Part shown: piece after piece, positions 54,977 through 63,673 of the stretch
How the letters are laid out: each line of letters starts with the position of its first letter
Numbering within the stretch: the first letter of the stretch is position 1
From: Neptunitalea lumnitzerae
Lineage (GTDB): Bacteria > Bacteroidota > Bacteroidia > Flavobacteriales > Flavobacteriaceae
Direction of reading: 5' to 3'
Assembly (NCBI RefSeq): GCF_027924185.1
Contig: NZ_BRVO01000002.1
Span: 310,001-374,000 of the forward strand
Length of the DNA stretch: 64,000 nt
Position numbers and translations under genes: made by a program
Notes under the pieces: generated by a model
What the model was told of the DNA's origin: nothing
The model's input: only the letters and a program-made list of their open reading frames with translations
Databases searched by the model: none

Positions 54977-55933
54977 GTGAAACCACCTTATACCATAACA
55001 AGCAAAATACTAAGGTTAGTCGCCGCTATTTCAGAGCAAATAGGGGAAGTGAAAGCTGCTCGATTAATCAAGCCGCCTACGGAACTTCGAAAGCGAAACA
55101 GGATAAAGACCATTCAATCCTCACTTGAGATTGAAGGAAATACGCTTACCATTGAGCAAATCACTGATTTATTAAATAATAAACGGGTGCTGGCACCTCA
55201 AAAGGATATCATTGAGGTTAAAAATGCCATAAAAGTATATGCTCAAATAGATACGTTAAAAGTATATGAACTCACTTCTATGTGCGAAGCCCATAAGATA
55301 CTGATGAATGGTTTGGTTGGTCATCCTGGTGAACTTCGTAAAGGTGCTGTAGAGATTATGAAAGGAGAAGCTATTGCACACATAGCACCTCCCGGGAATA
55401 TGGTGAGAGGGTTAATGAATGATTTATTTGAGTACTTAAAAACAGATGCGGATTTAGTACTTATTAAAAGCTGTGTTTTTCATTATGAGTTTGAATTCAT
55501 TCATCCGTTTACGGATGGTAACGGACGTATGGGGAGACTTTGGCAAACCATGATTTTAAAAGAGTATTCAAAGGTATTTGAATTTTTACCTATTGAGTCT
55601 TTGGTGAAAGAAAGACAACAGGAGTATTATCATGTGTTAGGTAAATCAGATAATGAAGGATCATCTACAAGTTTTATAGAATTCATGTTAGAAATTATTC
55701 AGCAAGCTTTGAGTGATTTATTAGCTACTCAGAATTTTACGTCTACCAATGAAGATCGGATGAGCTTATTTAAGGATTATATAGGGGATGCTGAGTTTTC
55801 TCGCCAAGATTACCTGCGTTACAATAAAGATATTTCTTTAGCGACAGCAAGTAGAGATTTGAAGAATGCAGTGGTTAGTGGTGTTTTACTTAAATCTGGT
55901 GATAAAAGATTGACTAAGTATAAGTTCGTTTAA
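54977..55933 (+). CDS. Fic-domain AMP-transferase with C-terminal winged helix
   Basis: 318 aa with a GTG start at 54977, supported by the promoter and by the relic copy. Fic_N region (ISEQIGEVKAARL), then the inhibitory motif S49-L-E-I-E53-G54, matching S/TxxxE-G/N. The catalytic motif H176-P-F-T-D-G-N-G-R184 (HPFTDGNGRMGR) is complete. C-terminal wHTH (YLRYNKDISLATASRDLKNAV). Adds AMP (or other NMP) to target proteins; the inhibitory helix in the same chain makes it a class II, self-inhibited Fic. The HTH and the adjacent palindrome suggest autoregulation. Confidence 0.9.
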   Translation: MKPPYTITSKILRLVAAISEQIGEVKAARLIKPPTELRKRNRIKTIQSSLEIEGNTLTIEQITDLLNNKRVLAPQKDIIEVKNAIKVYAQIDTLKVYELTSMCEAHKILMNGLVGHPGELRKGAVEIMKGEAIAHIAPPGNMVRGLMNDLFEYLKTDADLVLIKSCVFHYEFEFIHPFTDGNGRMGRLWQTMILKEYSKVFEFLPIESLVKERQQEYYHVLGKSDNEGSSTSFIEFMLEIIQQALSDLLATQNFTSTNEDRMSLFKDYIGDAEFSRQDYLRYNKDISLATASRDLKNAVVSGVLLKSGDKRLTKYKFV

Positions 55934-55937
55934 AAGA

Positions 55938-56132
55938 AATAAAGCAACACCATCTGGTTTATTACCTGTACAAATACCTGCAAATATGGAAACGGTGGAA
56001 ACACAACAAGAAGATGTTCCATTTGATATGATTCCATATTAGGATTCTGAAGGGCATCAGTATGATTTTGGCTACGGATTAGATTGGGAAGGTGTGATTC
56101 ATGATGAACGAACAAAAAAATATACCAAGTAA
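55938..56132 (+). pseudogene. Short gene relic with internal stop
   Basis: A 65-codon frame (NKATPSGLLPVQIPAN, then DVPFDMIPY-stop-DSEGHQYDFGYGLDWE, ending IHDERTKKYTK) is interrupted by TAG at 56040-56042. The run-on pattern suggests the tail of a decayed protein, or an ORF that needs readthrough. Family not recognised. Confidence 0.35.
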
Positions 56133-56159
56133 TTTTTTTCTATAGTAAAGTTAGTTAGA

Positions 56160-56183
56160 CCCTGCCATTGGCAGGGTTTTTTT
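56160..56183 (+). terminator. Rho-independent terminator
   Basis: ccctgcc-att-ggcaggg (56160-56176) and a T-run to 56183. Confidence 0.9.
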
Positions 56184-56217
56184 ATATAACATTCTATATT
56201 CTATAGTACTATAGCTT

Positions 56218-57390
56218 TTAGTATGCATTATTTTTTCGTGGGGTACCATCGAACATTCTCGATTGATCAATTGTTTTTTTATGGTAATATATGTCGTGTA
56301 ATTCTGTTGTATAACCGTTAAGTTCTTCAGCGATCTGTTCGATATGAGTTATGTATTCCTTGGATTTTTTAGGGCAGGTAAGGGTGTCGTTTTTCAGAAG
56401 ATGAACCATTCCCATTAAAGTAGTCACTGGTCGTCTTAGGATATGCGAAATGTCAAAGGTTATTTGCTTCATAACTTTATCATATAAAATTTGATGAGAA
56501 ACATCTTGATAAAGGCCATACCATACAATATCCTTGTTATGTTGAAGTTCAGGTAGTGCATTTACGGTATGCCAAACTTGTGAGTCATTTTGTAAGCGAT
56601 AGCTGGTACTCCAGGGCGTGAGTTGTTCTGCAGATTCTACAAGAGAAGTCATAAATTTTTCTTTGTCTTTTTCATGTACCAAATCAAACCCCAGAAGTGG
56701 ATTTTTTTTGAGTTCTAAGAGCGTGATCTCAGTAGGAAGCTCATACTTACCAGGATGAAAAAAATCATAAGAATAGTTTCCTTCGGGTGTTCGCCTTAAC
56801 TGAAACATTACTGAAGGAATTTGTTGTGCTATTTTGCGAATGTTATTTTGTTCTTCAGCGATACGATTTTTACAGGTAACATATTGCATGACTTTATAGG
56901 CTTGTTTTTCAAGTGCTTTTTGTTGATTTTTAGAAAGTGTAGCAGGATGTGTATCTAACACTGCCAAAGTACCAACAAGGGTTCCGTTGGGTAATACTAA
57001 AGGAGCTGAAGCAAAGAACCCGATAGGGGGATCGCATACGGAGTGATTTTTTGTATCTAATGGATTTTCCGTATGGAGATTTGGAACGTATAGAATGTCG
57101 TTTGAAGGTTGCCTATTAAAAAACAGTTGTAATAGCTCTTGTTGTTGTTGGGTTACGGGAACTTTTGAGATTGTTAGATAACCACAAGGAAAGCTTGTAT
57201 CAAAAAAAGTAATAATAGCCTGTGATTTGTCTAAAAACAATGCTGTTAGTTCAGTAAGCTCTTGGAGTTCACTGATGGTTGCCGTCTCTAATGACAGCGG
57301 GTTATACATACTGTAGGTAGGTGCTTTCATAAGTATGGATTTGGGATCCGTATGAAAGCTAAATATAGAAAAAGGAGTTAACAACTGCAA
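56218..57390 (-). CDS. GAF-PAS sensor with HisKA-like helices but no ATPase domain
   Basis: 390 aa (ATG at 57330 is an alternative start, MKAPTYSM). GAF domain about 45-185 (FPCGYLTISKVPV, GFFASAPLVLPNGTLVGTLAVLD); PAS domain about 190-320 (NYSYDFFHPGKYELP, WYGLYQDVSHQ). The C-terminus has ITFDISHILRRPVTTLMGMVHLL, an H-box-like helix pair (S-H-I-L-R-R-P), but the chain stops about 60 residues later without a HATPase_c domain. It may pass the signal to another kinase or act as a dimer-based sensor. Common in Flavobacteriia. Confidence 0.7.
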   Translation of the reverse strand: MQLLTPFSIFSFHTDPKSILMKAPTYSMYNPLSLETATISELQELTELTALFLDKSQAIITFFDTSFPCGYLTISKVPVTQQQQELLQLFFNRQPSNDILYVPNLHTENPLDTKNHSVCDPPIGFFASAPLVLPNGTLVGTLAVLDTHPATLSKNQQKALEKQAYKVMQYVTCKNRIAEEQNNIRKIAQQIPSVMFQLRRTPEGNYSYDFFHPGKYELPTEITLLELKKNPLLGFDLVHEKDKEKFMTSLVESAEQLTPWSTSYRLQNDSQVWHTVNALPELQHNKDIVWYGLYQDVSHQILYDKVMKQITFDISHILRRPVTTLMGMVHLLKNDTLTCPKKSKEYITHIEQIAEELNGYTTELHDIYYHKKTIDQSRMFDGTPRKNNAY

Positions 57391-57532
57391 TAGTTAGCAA
57401 TGAAGAGTACGACTTCGTATCATGATATAAGATTCATGGCGAACGTTTTTATTTATAATGGAGTTGTTAGTTAGGTAGTTAAGTGTTTGTTTTTTCGATA
57501 ACAGAACAATGTATGCATTGAATGCTAAAGGG

Positions 57533-57557
57533 AAGAGACCGCTTATAACGGTCTCTT
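57533..57557 (-). terminator. Terminator of the thiol/peroxide operon
   Basis: aagagaccg (57533-57541) pairs with cggtctctt (57549-57557), loop 7 nt, 33 bp after the AhpD-like stop. Confidence 0.6.
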
Positions 57558-57589
57558 GTATAGATCAATAATGAGTTTGAGGGGAACAA

Positions 57590-57946
57590 CTATTGATATT
57601 TTTGTTGAAAGGTTTCAAATGCTTGCAAAGCTTTAGCACCATAGAAATGAGAAGGTCCACCCCCCATTAAAATAGCTACGCCTATCATTTCTGAGAATTC
57701 TTCCAAAGTACACCCTAGTTTTACACAATCATGTACATGTACGGTAATACAACCTTCACAACGAGCTGCTACTGCTAATGCAGAAGCAATTAGTTCTTTT
57801 GTTTTTTTATCTAAAGCACCTTCTTTTAGGGTAACCTTTTGTAAACTGGCAAAGGTTTTAAACACCTCCGGTACGTTGTTAGATAAGTGCGGATAAATCT
57901 CAGGTAATTCAGCTAAGCTTTGGTTGTAATCTGCTTTAATGCTCAT
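57590..57946 (-). CDS. AhpD-like carboxymuconolactone decarboxylase family protein
   Basis: 118 aa. The redox motif C63-E-G-C66 followed by His70 (ARCEGCITVHVHDCVKLG) is that of the AhpD/CMD family, which recycles peroxiredoxins. Trimer-forming length is normal. 37 bp downstream of trxB in the same operon, which fits thiol-based peroxide removal. Confidence 0.87.
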   Translation of the reverse strand: MSIKADYNQSLAELPEIYPHLSNNVPEVFKTFASLQKVTLKEGALDKKTKELIASALAVAARCEGCITVHVHDCVKLGCTLEEFSEMIGVAILMGGGPSHFYGAKALQAFETFQQKYQ

Positions 57947-57983
57947 AATTTGAATAATTTCTATATTAAATTTATAAATGCTT

Positions 57984-58919
57984 TTAAAAGGTAGCCAAGT
58001 AGCGTTCAGCGTCTAAGGCCGCCATACAGCCCGATCCGGCTGCGGTAATGGCTTGTCTGTACTGGTGATCTGCTGCATCACCTCCTACAAATACACCTGC
58101 TACATTGGTTTTTCCAGAACCTGGTTGGTTGATGATGTATCCGGTCTCATCCAGATCAAGATACGCTGCAAACAAATCTGTGTTTGGTTGATGACCAATG
58201 GCTACAAAGAATCCGGTGGCGGGTATTTCTGTATGCATTCCGGTAACCTTGTTTTTCACTTTGATAGCGCTTACCAATTGGTTGTCTCCAAGTACTTCTA
58301 TTGTTTCTGTATTGAAAAGAATTTCGATATTTTCTGTTTGCTGTACCCGTTCTGCCATAATTTTGGAAGCACGGAACTCGTCTTTTCGTACCAACATGGT
58401 TACTTTTTTACAAAGTTTAGACAGGTAATGTGCCTCTTCACAAGCAGAATCGCCAGCTCCTACAATGACCACCTCTTGGTTTTTATAGAAGAATCCGTCA
58501 CAAACAGCACATGCAGATACACCTCCACCAATTTTTAAATAGTGTTGCTCTGAGGGAAGGCCTAAATATTTAGCTGAGGCTCCTGTACAGATAATTACTG
58601 ACTTGGCATGGATTTCTTTTTCTCCATGATTGATCCATATTTTATGGGTAGGTCCTGAGAAATCAACTTTTGTCACCCAACCATCTCTGATATCTGCAGC
58701 AAAGCGTTTGGCTTGCTGTTCTAATTGTAACATCAGCTCTGGCCCGGTAATACCTTCAGGATATCCAGGGAAATTTTCTACGTCATTGGTAGTGGTTAAT
58801 TGGCCCCCCGGTTGCATTCCACGGTACATAACAGGGTTCATATTTGCACGTGCTGCATAGATGGCGGCTGTATACCCTGCGGGTCCAGACCCTATAATTA
58901 AACAATCTACAATTTCCAT
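57984..58919 (-). CDS. trxB: Thioredoxin reductase
   Basis: 311 aa. FAD motif G-S-G-P-A-G (10-15), NADPH motif GAGDSACEEA, redox C137-A-V-C140 in the usual order for low-Mr TrxR, and the C-terminal FAD motif GVFVGGDAAD. Cytoplasmic; reduces thioredoxin with NADPH. The trxA stop overlaps its start by one base (TAATG at 58919), so the two are translationally coupled. Confidence 0.96.
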   Translation of the reverse strand: MEIVDCLIIGSGPAGYTAAIYAARANMNPVMYRGMQPGGQLTTTNDVENFPGYPEGITGPELMLQLEQQAKRFAADIRDGWVTKVDFSGPTHKIWINHGEKEIHAKSVIICTGASAKYLGLPSEQHYLKIGGGVSACAVCDGFFYKNQEVVIVGAGDSACEEAHYLSKLCKKVTMLVRKDEFRASKIMAERVQQTENIEILFNTETIEVLGDNQLVSAIKVKNKVTGMHTEIPATGFFVAIGHQPNTDLFAAYLDLDETGYIINQPGSGKTNVAGVFVGGDAADHQYRQAITAAGSGCMAALDAERYLATF

Positions 58920-59236
58920 TAAGACCTGGTTAAAGTTATATGGGTACTATGTTCTATGGACCTGGTTAACTCTGATAAGGGCATATACCCTACATGCTGC
59001 CAGGCTATGTTGGTTTCTTGCAATACAAACATGGCCGGGATGGAACGTACGCCAAATTCAGCGGCAATGTCTTGATTGGTATCTACATTGATTTGTTCAA
59101 CGGTAATTTGATCTGCATAAGTTTCGGCAACTTCTTTTACAATAGGACTTAACATGCGACATGGGGGACACCAGTCTGCATAAAATTGAATAAGTATGGG
59201 TTGTTTTTTTCCTTTAAATTGATCTGTATACGCCAT
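58919..59236 (-). CDS. trxA: Thioredoxin with WCPPC active site
   Basis: 105 aa. The active site is W22-C-P-P-C26 instead of the canonical WCGPC; cis-Pro is in SIPAMFV. The extra proline usually shifts the redox potential. Overlaps trxB by 1 bp, so it is the likely partner of that reductase. Between the OsmC and trxB genes. Confidence 0.92.
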   Translation of the reverse strand: MAYTDQFKGKKQPILIQFYADWCPPCRMLSPIVKEVAETYADQITVEQINVDTNQDIAAEFGVRSIPAMFVLQETNIAWQHVGYMPLSELTRSIEHSTHITLTRS

Positions 59237-59298
59237 TAGTAGATGATTTTTTAATGATGGTTTTGAAAATGAGTGATATAAACGTTCTGCGCTATTAA

Positions 59299-59691
59299 TT
59301 AAGGTTCATACACCAACTCAATAGTTTTGGTGATTGCAGGATTGATGGTGTTTCCTACATGACATAGCTCTTTGGTAGCAGCTGCTATCGTTTCTTTTTG
59401 AGCATTAGTATGCGCTTCACTAAAGTAAATTTTGATTGTATAGGCCCCTACACTTAACCCGTCTGCTGCCATTTCATATGTGACTTCACTACGGACAACA
59501 CCCGCTTGAAAGCCTGCCTTTTTGGTAGCAAAATCTATAGTAGCCATTAAACAGCTACCGTAGGCAGCAGCTAATAGGTCTACAGGGGTAAAGCGCGTTG
59601 CATTTACAGTAACCGGAGGTTCTTGATTAAAATACGTTTCTGTAGCAGATTGGTATTTTCCCTGATAATCGATAGCAATCACTTTTGACAT
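59299..59691 (-). CDS. OsmC/Ohr-family peroxide reductase
   Basis: 130 aa. The two conserved Cys of the family are present at 47 (YGSCLMATID) and 110 (KELCHVGN). Reduces organic hydroperoxides using thiols. First gene of the OsmC-trxA-trxB-AhpD operon, with a -7 box TACTTTTG at 59725-59718. Confidence 0.87.
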   Translation of the reverse strand: MSKVIAIDYQGKYQSATETYFNQEPPVTVNATRFTPVDLLAAAYGSCLMATIDFATKKAGFQAGVVRSEVTYEMAADGLSVGAYTIKIYFSEAHTNAQKETIAAATKELCHVGNTINPAITKTIELVYEP

Positions 59692-59717
59692 GTGTTAAGT
59701 ATTTTTTTATTACATGA

Positions 59718-59725
59718 CAAAAGTA
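59718..59725 (-). promoter_or_regulatory. -7 box of the OsmC-Trx operon
   Basis: TACTTTTG on the minus strand, about 27 bp before the ATG at 59691. Confidence 0.5.
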
Positions 59726-59803
59726 GGGTACAGTAGCGTTACCCATATGATACAAATCGTGGTAATGCTGTTCTAAATAGGAGGTTGGTACTATTGTTAA
59801 TTG

Positions 59804-60778
59804 TTAGTCTATCAATTGATTGTTTAAATACAACTGTCTGTATTGTAAAGGAGTATACCCTGTTTGTTTCTTGAAGAATTTACTAAAGTAGCTAGGATTA
59901 GAAAATAAGAGTTGTGCCGCAATTTCCGCAAACGTGTTATCCGTTTGTATAATCATTGCTTTGGCTCCAATAGTTACCTGAGCGTTGATATAAGAGCTGG
60001 CATTGGTACCGGTATGAGTTCGAATTACATCATTTAAGTAATGGGGAGTCACATACAGCATCTTGGCATAATCGGATACTTGGCGTACTTTAATATAGTG
60101 TTGTTTCACCAAATTTTGAAACTGAGCAACTAGCAAACTGGTTTTAGATTGTGTGGTGGTAGCTTTATCTTGCTGAAATTCATAGAGCTTTTCCAATTCT
60201 ATGAGAAAAACATTTAAATATAGTTTTACTAACAAGTCATCCTTAAAAGTGGTACGGCGGCAATAATCCAATTCCATCTTTTCTATAAGGGGTAGTAAGG
60301 TATCTAAGGCTCCTTGTTGTAGCGAAAGCATAGGAACTGTATTGGTAATGAAAAAGATAAAATTACTAAGTTTAATTTGGTTGCGTAAACACAGTAAATA
60401 ATAATCTTCATCAAAAATAAGATGGTAGCCTTTTAAATCCCCCGTACATTTCTGAATGCTGTGTAACTGATTGGCAGCCACAAAATATAGACTAGGACAC
60501 TTCATGTTATAGGTTTCTTGTCCTATTTGTACTTTCATCTGTCCTTTGGTAAGCAATACGATGGAGTAGAAGTTGCGTCTTTCAAAAAATGTCTGTGCTT
60601 TTGCATCTCGTAAAGCCATTTGTTCCAAGCGGGTAATTTCAAAGAAACCGGTTACCTGTTCGGTTTCAGAAGAACGAATCCCTTCACAATCCAAACGCTT
60701 GTCAAAAGATAGGTACTGCTTCCGAAAGTCTTTTAGATTGTTTAATTGAAGAATTTCTTGTGTTTCTTTTTTGGCCAT
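59804..60778 (-). CDS. AraC-family transcriptional regulator
   Basis: 324 aa. An N-terminal cupin-like ligand domain (IVLLTKGQMKVQIGQETYNM) is followed by a C-terminal double HTH (VSDYAKMLYVTPHYLNDVIR, FAEIAAQLLFSNPSYFSKFFKKQTGYTPLQYR). Same strand and upstream of the thiol operon, so a candidate regulator of it. Confidence 0.88.
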   Translation of the reverse strand: MAKKETQEILQLNNLKDFRKQYLSFDKRLDCEGIRSSETEQVTGFFEITRLEQMALRDAKAQTFFERRNFYSIVLLTKGQMKVQIGQETYNMKCPSLYFVAANQLHSIQKCTGDLKGYHLIFDEDYYLLCLRNQIKLSNFIFFITNTVPMLSLQQGALDTLLPLIEKMELDYCRRTTFKDDLLVKLYLNVFLIELEKLYEFQQDKATTTQSKTSLLVAQFQNLVKQHYIKVRQVSDYAKMLYVTPHYLNDVIRTHTGTNASSYINAQVTIGAKAMIIQTDNTFAEIAAQLLFSNPSYFSKFFKKQTGYTPLQYRQLYLNNQLID

Positions 60779-60798
60779 AGAGTAAGACTAAACAGGTA

Positions 60799-60806
60799 CA
60801 AAGATA
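60799..60806 (-). promoter_or_regulatory. -7 box of the AraC gene
   Basis: TATCTTTG on the minus strand, 20 bp before the ATG at 60778. Confidence 0.5.
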
Positions 60807-60898
60807 AAGTTTTAAATGGATATGTATTCTGAATACTGCTGGTTATTAATCTCTTGTAAGTTGAAGTTGTTTTTTTAGTGTATTTCTTACATTTTTCA

Positions 60899-60929
60899 TT
60901 GATAAATCAATGAGTGTGCATTATTTTTG
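60899..60929 (+). promoter_or_regulatory. Full Bacteroidota promoter
   Basis: TTG (60899-60901), 20-bp spacer, TATTTTTG (60922-60929). The best match in the window; it supports the ATG at 60952 as the start. Confidence 0.65.
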
Positions 60930-60951
60930 AACTTTAAAAACTACAACATAA

Positions 60952-62388
60952 ATGAATCTATTTTTACAAAAAAACAAAAAAGAAAAATTGAAAAGACTTC
61001 TTTTGGAATATACCAAAAGAAAACAAATGGAGACGCTTGGTATGGCTTCAACAAATCGCATTGTAAAGGCGATTCAAAAATTATATACGGAGTTGCAGTT
61101 CAGCTTTAGCAAAAAAGAATGGAATGGTTGGGTGTATAAAGGATTGGTGATTGCGGGATTAATGGCGACTGCTAATGTACAAGCGCAAACCCCAACTTTT
61201 GGTACCGGAGTATTGCTACAGGAAAATGGGAGTGATGTTTTTTTTAATGGAGGTTTTGCAGCACCGGCAATAGCTGATATTGATGGTGATGGTAATTTAG
61301 AGATCGTCGTTGGAACACGTAACTTTTATAGTACCACCAATGGAAACTGGGATTATGTATCCGATGTAGAGTTCGATGTCTATAGTGATTTTGATAGTGC
61401 TACAGGTTCAGTGGTAGGTCAAGGGGCTTTAAATACCGGAAACTTTACTACAGCAGATTATAGCAATCCGTACTCGTATGCAATTCCTTCATTTGTAGAT
61501 TTTGATGGGGATGGTGATTTGGATATGGTAGCGGGTAATTATACAGAAAAACTGGCATTGTTAACCAATGATGGTAGTGGTAATTTTACCTTTACAAGTT
61601 ATTTACAAGCGAATAATGCTACAATTGCTCCGGGGAATTTTACCCAAGCGAATTTTGCCGATATTGATGGAGATGGAGATATGGATATGTTGGTAGGAGA
61701 ACGTCATTCATCGGGTTCCGGATATGAATCTCAAATTCACTTATATACCAATTCAGCAGGAGCAGGAAATACCATTGCTTTTGATAGTCCTGGAACCGTT
61801 CTACAAGCAGACGGAAGTAATTTAGGCGTGGGCATTACCGGATTTCATATTCCGGCACCGTATTTAGTAGACTTTGATAATGATGGGGATTTGGATTTAT
61901 TTGTAGGATTAAATATTGGAGATGTATTTTATTTTGAAAATACAGGTTCTGCTACTAGTCCACAGTTCAGTGCAGGATCTCAAATAACCTTAAACTTTCC
62001 GCAATCGTATTTCTATGGTACTTTAGCAAAACCGGCAGTGGTAGATATTGATGGTGATGGGGATTTAGACCTACTAATTGGTGTTACAGAAAATTCAGGA
62101 ACTTCTGCGGTATTATATTTGTTTACTAATGAAAGTTCTTTAGGAGTTGAAAATGATTTTGATACGACGAGTATCAAAGCATATCCGAATCCGGTAACGG
62201 ATGTCTTACATATTGATACGGCGAATGAAATTAATGCTATTCAAGTATTGACTGTAACCGGACAACAAATAGAAGTAGCTACAAGTGATAAGTCGGTAAA
62301 TGTTGCTAAATTGCAAACCGGAATTTATATTGTGCAAGTAACAGATGTACATGGTAATACATTTACGCAAAAATTTGTAAAAAAATAA
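60952..62388 (+). CDS. T9SS-secreted FG-GAP/VCBS repeat protein with unusually long N-region
   Basis: 478 aa. The signal-type hydrophobic segment is at about 59-78 (VYKGLVIAGLMATANVQAQ), preceded by a 57-residue basic N-region (KNKKEKLKRLLLEYTKRKQ). The ATG at 60952 is supported by the promoter; Met26 is an alternative. At least four calcium-binding FG-GAP blades carry DxDGDG motifs (IADIDGDGN, FVDFDGDGD, FADIDGDGD, VVDIDGDGD) plus LVDFDNDGD. The C-terminus is a T9SS sorting domain (KAYPNPVTDVLHI). Probably a surface or adhesion propeller. Confidence 0.85.
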   Translation: MNLFLQKNKKEKLKRLLLEYTKRKQMETLGMASTNRIVKAIQKLYTELQFSFSKKEWNGWVYKGLVIAGLMATANVQAQTPTFGTGVLLQENGSDVFFNGGFAAPAIADIDGDGNLEIVVGTRNFYSTTNGNWDYVSDVEFDVYSDFDSATGSVVGQGALNTGNFTTADYSNPYSYAIPSFVDFDGDGDLDMVAGNYTEKLALLTNDGSGNFTFTSYLQANNATIAPGNFTQANFADIDGDGDMDMLVGERHSSGSGYESQIHLYTNSAGAGNTIAFDSPGTVLQADGSNLGVGITGFHIPAPYLVDFDNDGDLDLFVGLNIGDVFYFENTGSATSPQFSAGSQITLNFPQSYFYGTLAKPAVVDIDGDGDLDLLIGVTENSGTSAVLYLFTNESSLGVENDFDTTSIKAYPNPVTDVLHIDTANEINAIQVLTVTGQQIEVATSDKSVNVAKLQTGIYIVQVTDVHGNTFTQKFVKK

Positions 62389-62423
62389 ATTCAAGAAGCA
62401 AGTAACAAATAAAACATATAGCT

Positions 62424-62466
62424 ATACGCCCATTTGTCACTAGGCAGACGGGCGTATCGTTTTTTT
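62424..62466 (+). terminator. Rho-independent terminator
   Basis: atacgccc (62424-62431) pairs with gggcgtat (62450-62457), then T-run 62460-62466. Confidence 0.85.
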
Positions 62467-62489
62467 ATATTTTTTAAAATACAACGTTT

Positions 62490-63572
62490 ATGAAGCAACC
62501 ACAACAAGCCAAAATAGCACCTTTTCAATTAACGCACACCCCACAAGTACCCGAAATTTTACATCGTTTGGGCTGTAGTATTCTATTGTCTACTTTTCAA
62601 GCCGGAAAGTTGATTGCAATTTCTCCGAAGGATGAAAATAGCATGGTACAATTGGCGCGTAATTTTACACGACCAATGGGAATTACGTTTAGTGATGCAT
62701 ATCAAAAAATGGCTTTGGCCTCGTTTAATGAGGTGCTTCAATTTAGAAATACCCCAAGGTTGGCTGCTTCGTATCCTAACAAGCCAAATGTATATGACAG
62801 CTTATATATCCCTACCCAAACCAACTATACCGGACGCTTGGATTTACACGATCTTTCCTATGGTGAAAATGATCAATTATTTGCAGTAAATACGCTGTTT
62901 TCATGTATTTGTACCTTTGATACTAACTATAATTTTATACCGTATTGGCAACCTGATTTTATAACGGAATTACAACCTGAAGATCGTTGTCATTTAAATG
63001 GGATGGCTTTAAAAGATGGCAAACCTAAATATGCAACTGCATTTGCTACTACCAATAGTCGTTTTGCTTGGAAAGAGAACTTAACCCAAACAGGTGTGCT
63101 TATTGATATAGAAACCAATGAAATTATCTTGGAAGGCTTAGGAATGCCCCATACACCAAGAATAATTAATGGAGAATTATATGTATTGCTTTCAGCTACT
63201 GGGCAACTGATTAAAGTAGATATCCAAAACAAATCCTATACGGTGATTACGGAATTGAATGGTTTTGTGCGTGGGATGTCTTTCTATGAAGATTATTTAT
63301 TTATTGGAATGAACAAACTGCGTCAAAACTCATCGAGTTTTGCGCATTTAGATGTAGCTAAATTATCCAACTTTGCAGGGATTAAAATTGTGCATTTACC
63401 ATCAGGAAGCTTACAAGGAATCTTGCAATACCAGTCTTCGGTAGATGAAATCTACGATGTAGAAGTGTTACCGGATGTTTTTCGTCCCAACATACTTAAC
63501 AATAGTACTGAACTCTTTACACAGGCAATCAATACCGAAGAGATGAGTTTTTGGCAACGTAATGAACCCTAA
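62490..63572 (+). CDS. TIGR03032-family (DUF4915-like) protein
   Basis: 360 aa, six-bladed-type beta structure. Family hallmarks: LGCSILLSTFQAGKLI near the start, TRPMGITFS, and a conserved HLNGMALKDGKPKYATAF stretch, with LPSGSLQGILQY near the end. Members are often near TPR or glycan genes; the biochemical role is not known. Stands alone after a terminator. Confidence 0.82.
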   Translation: MKQPQQAKIAPFQLTHTPQVPEILHRLGCSILLSTFQAGKLIAISPKDENSMVQLARNFTRPMGITFSDAYQKMALASFNEVLQFRNTPRLAASYPNKPNVYDSLYIPTQTNYTGRLDLHDLSYGENDQLFAVNTLFSCICTFDTNYNFIPYWQPDFITELQPEDRCHLNGMALKDGKPKYATAFATTNSRFAWKENLTQTGVLIDIETNEIILEGLGMPHTPRIINGELYVLLSATGQLIKVDIQNKSYTVITELNGFVRGMSFYEDYLFIGMNKLRQNSSSFAHLDVAKLSNFAGIKIVHLPSGSLQGILQYQSSVDEIYDVEVLPDVFRPNILNNSTELFTQAINTEEMSFWQRNEP

Positions 63573-63673
63573 ACTAAGGTTTTATAGTTGTTAGAACTAT
63601 AATCCTATGCCTCTAGAAATGACAAGAGTTTTATAATGGAAGACATGTAAAAATATAAAAGGTGTAACTATCC

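Noticed and set aside
58053-58860. Plus-strand ORFs opposite trxB
   Set aside because: Antisense of a clear thioredoxin reductase.
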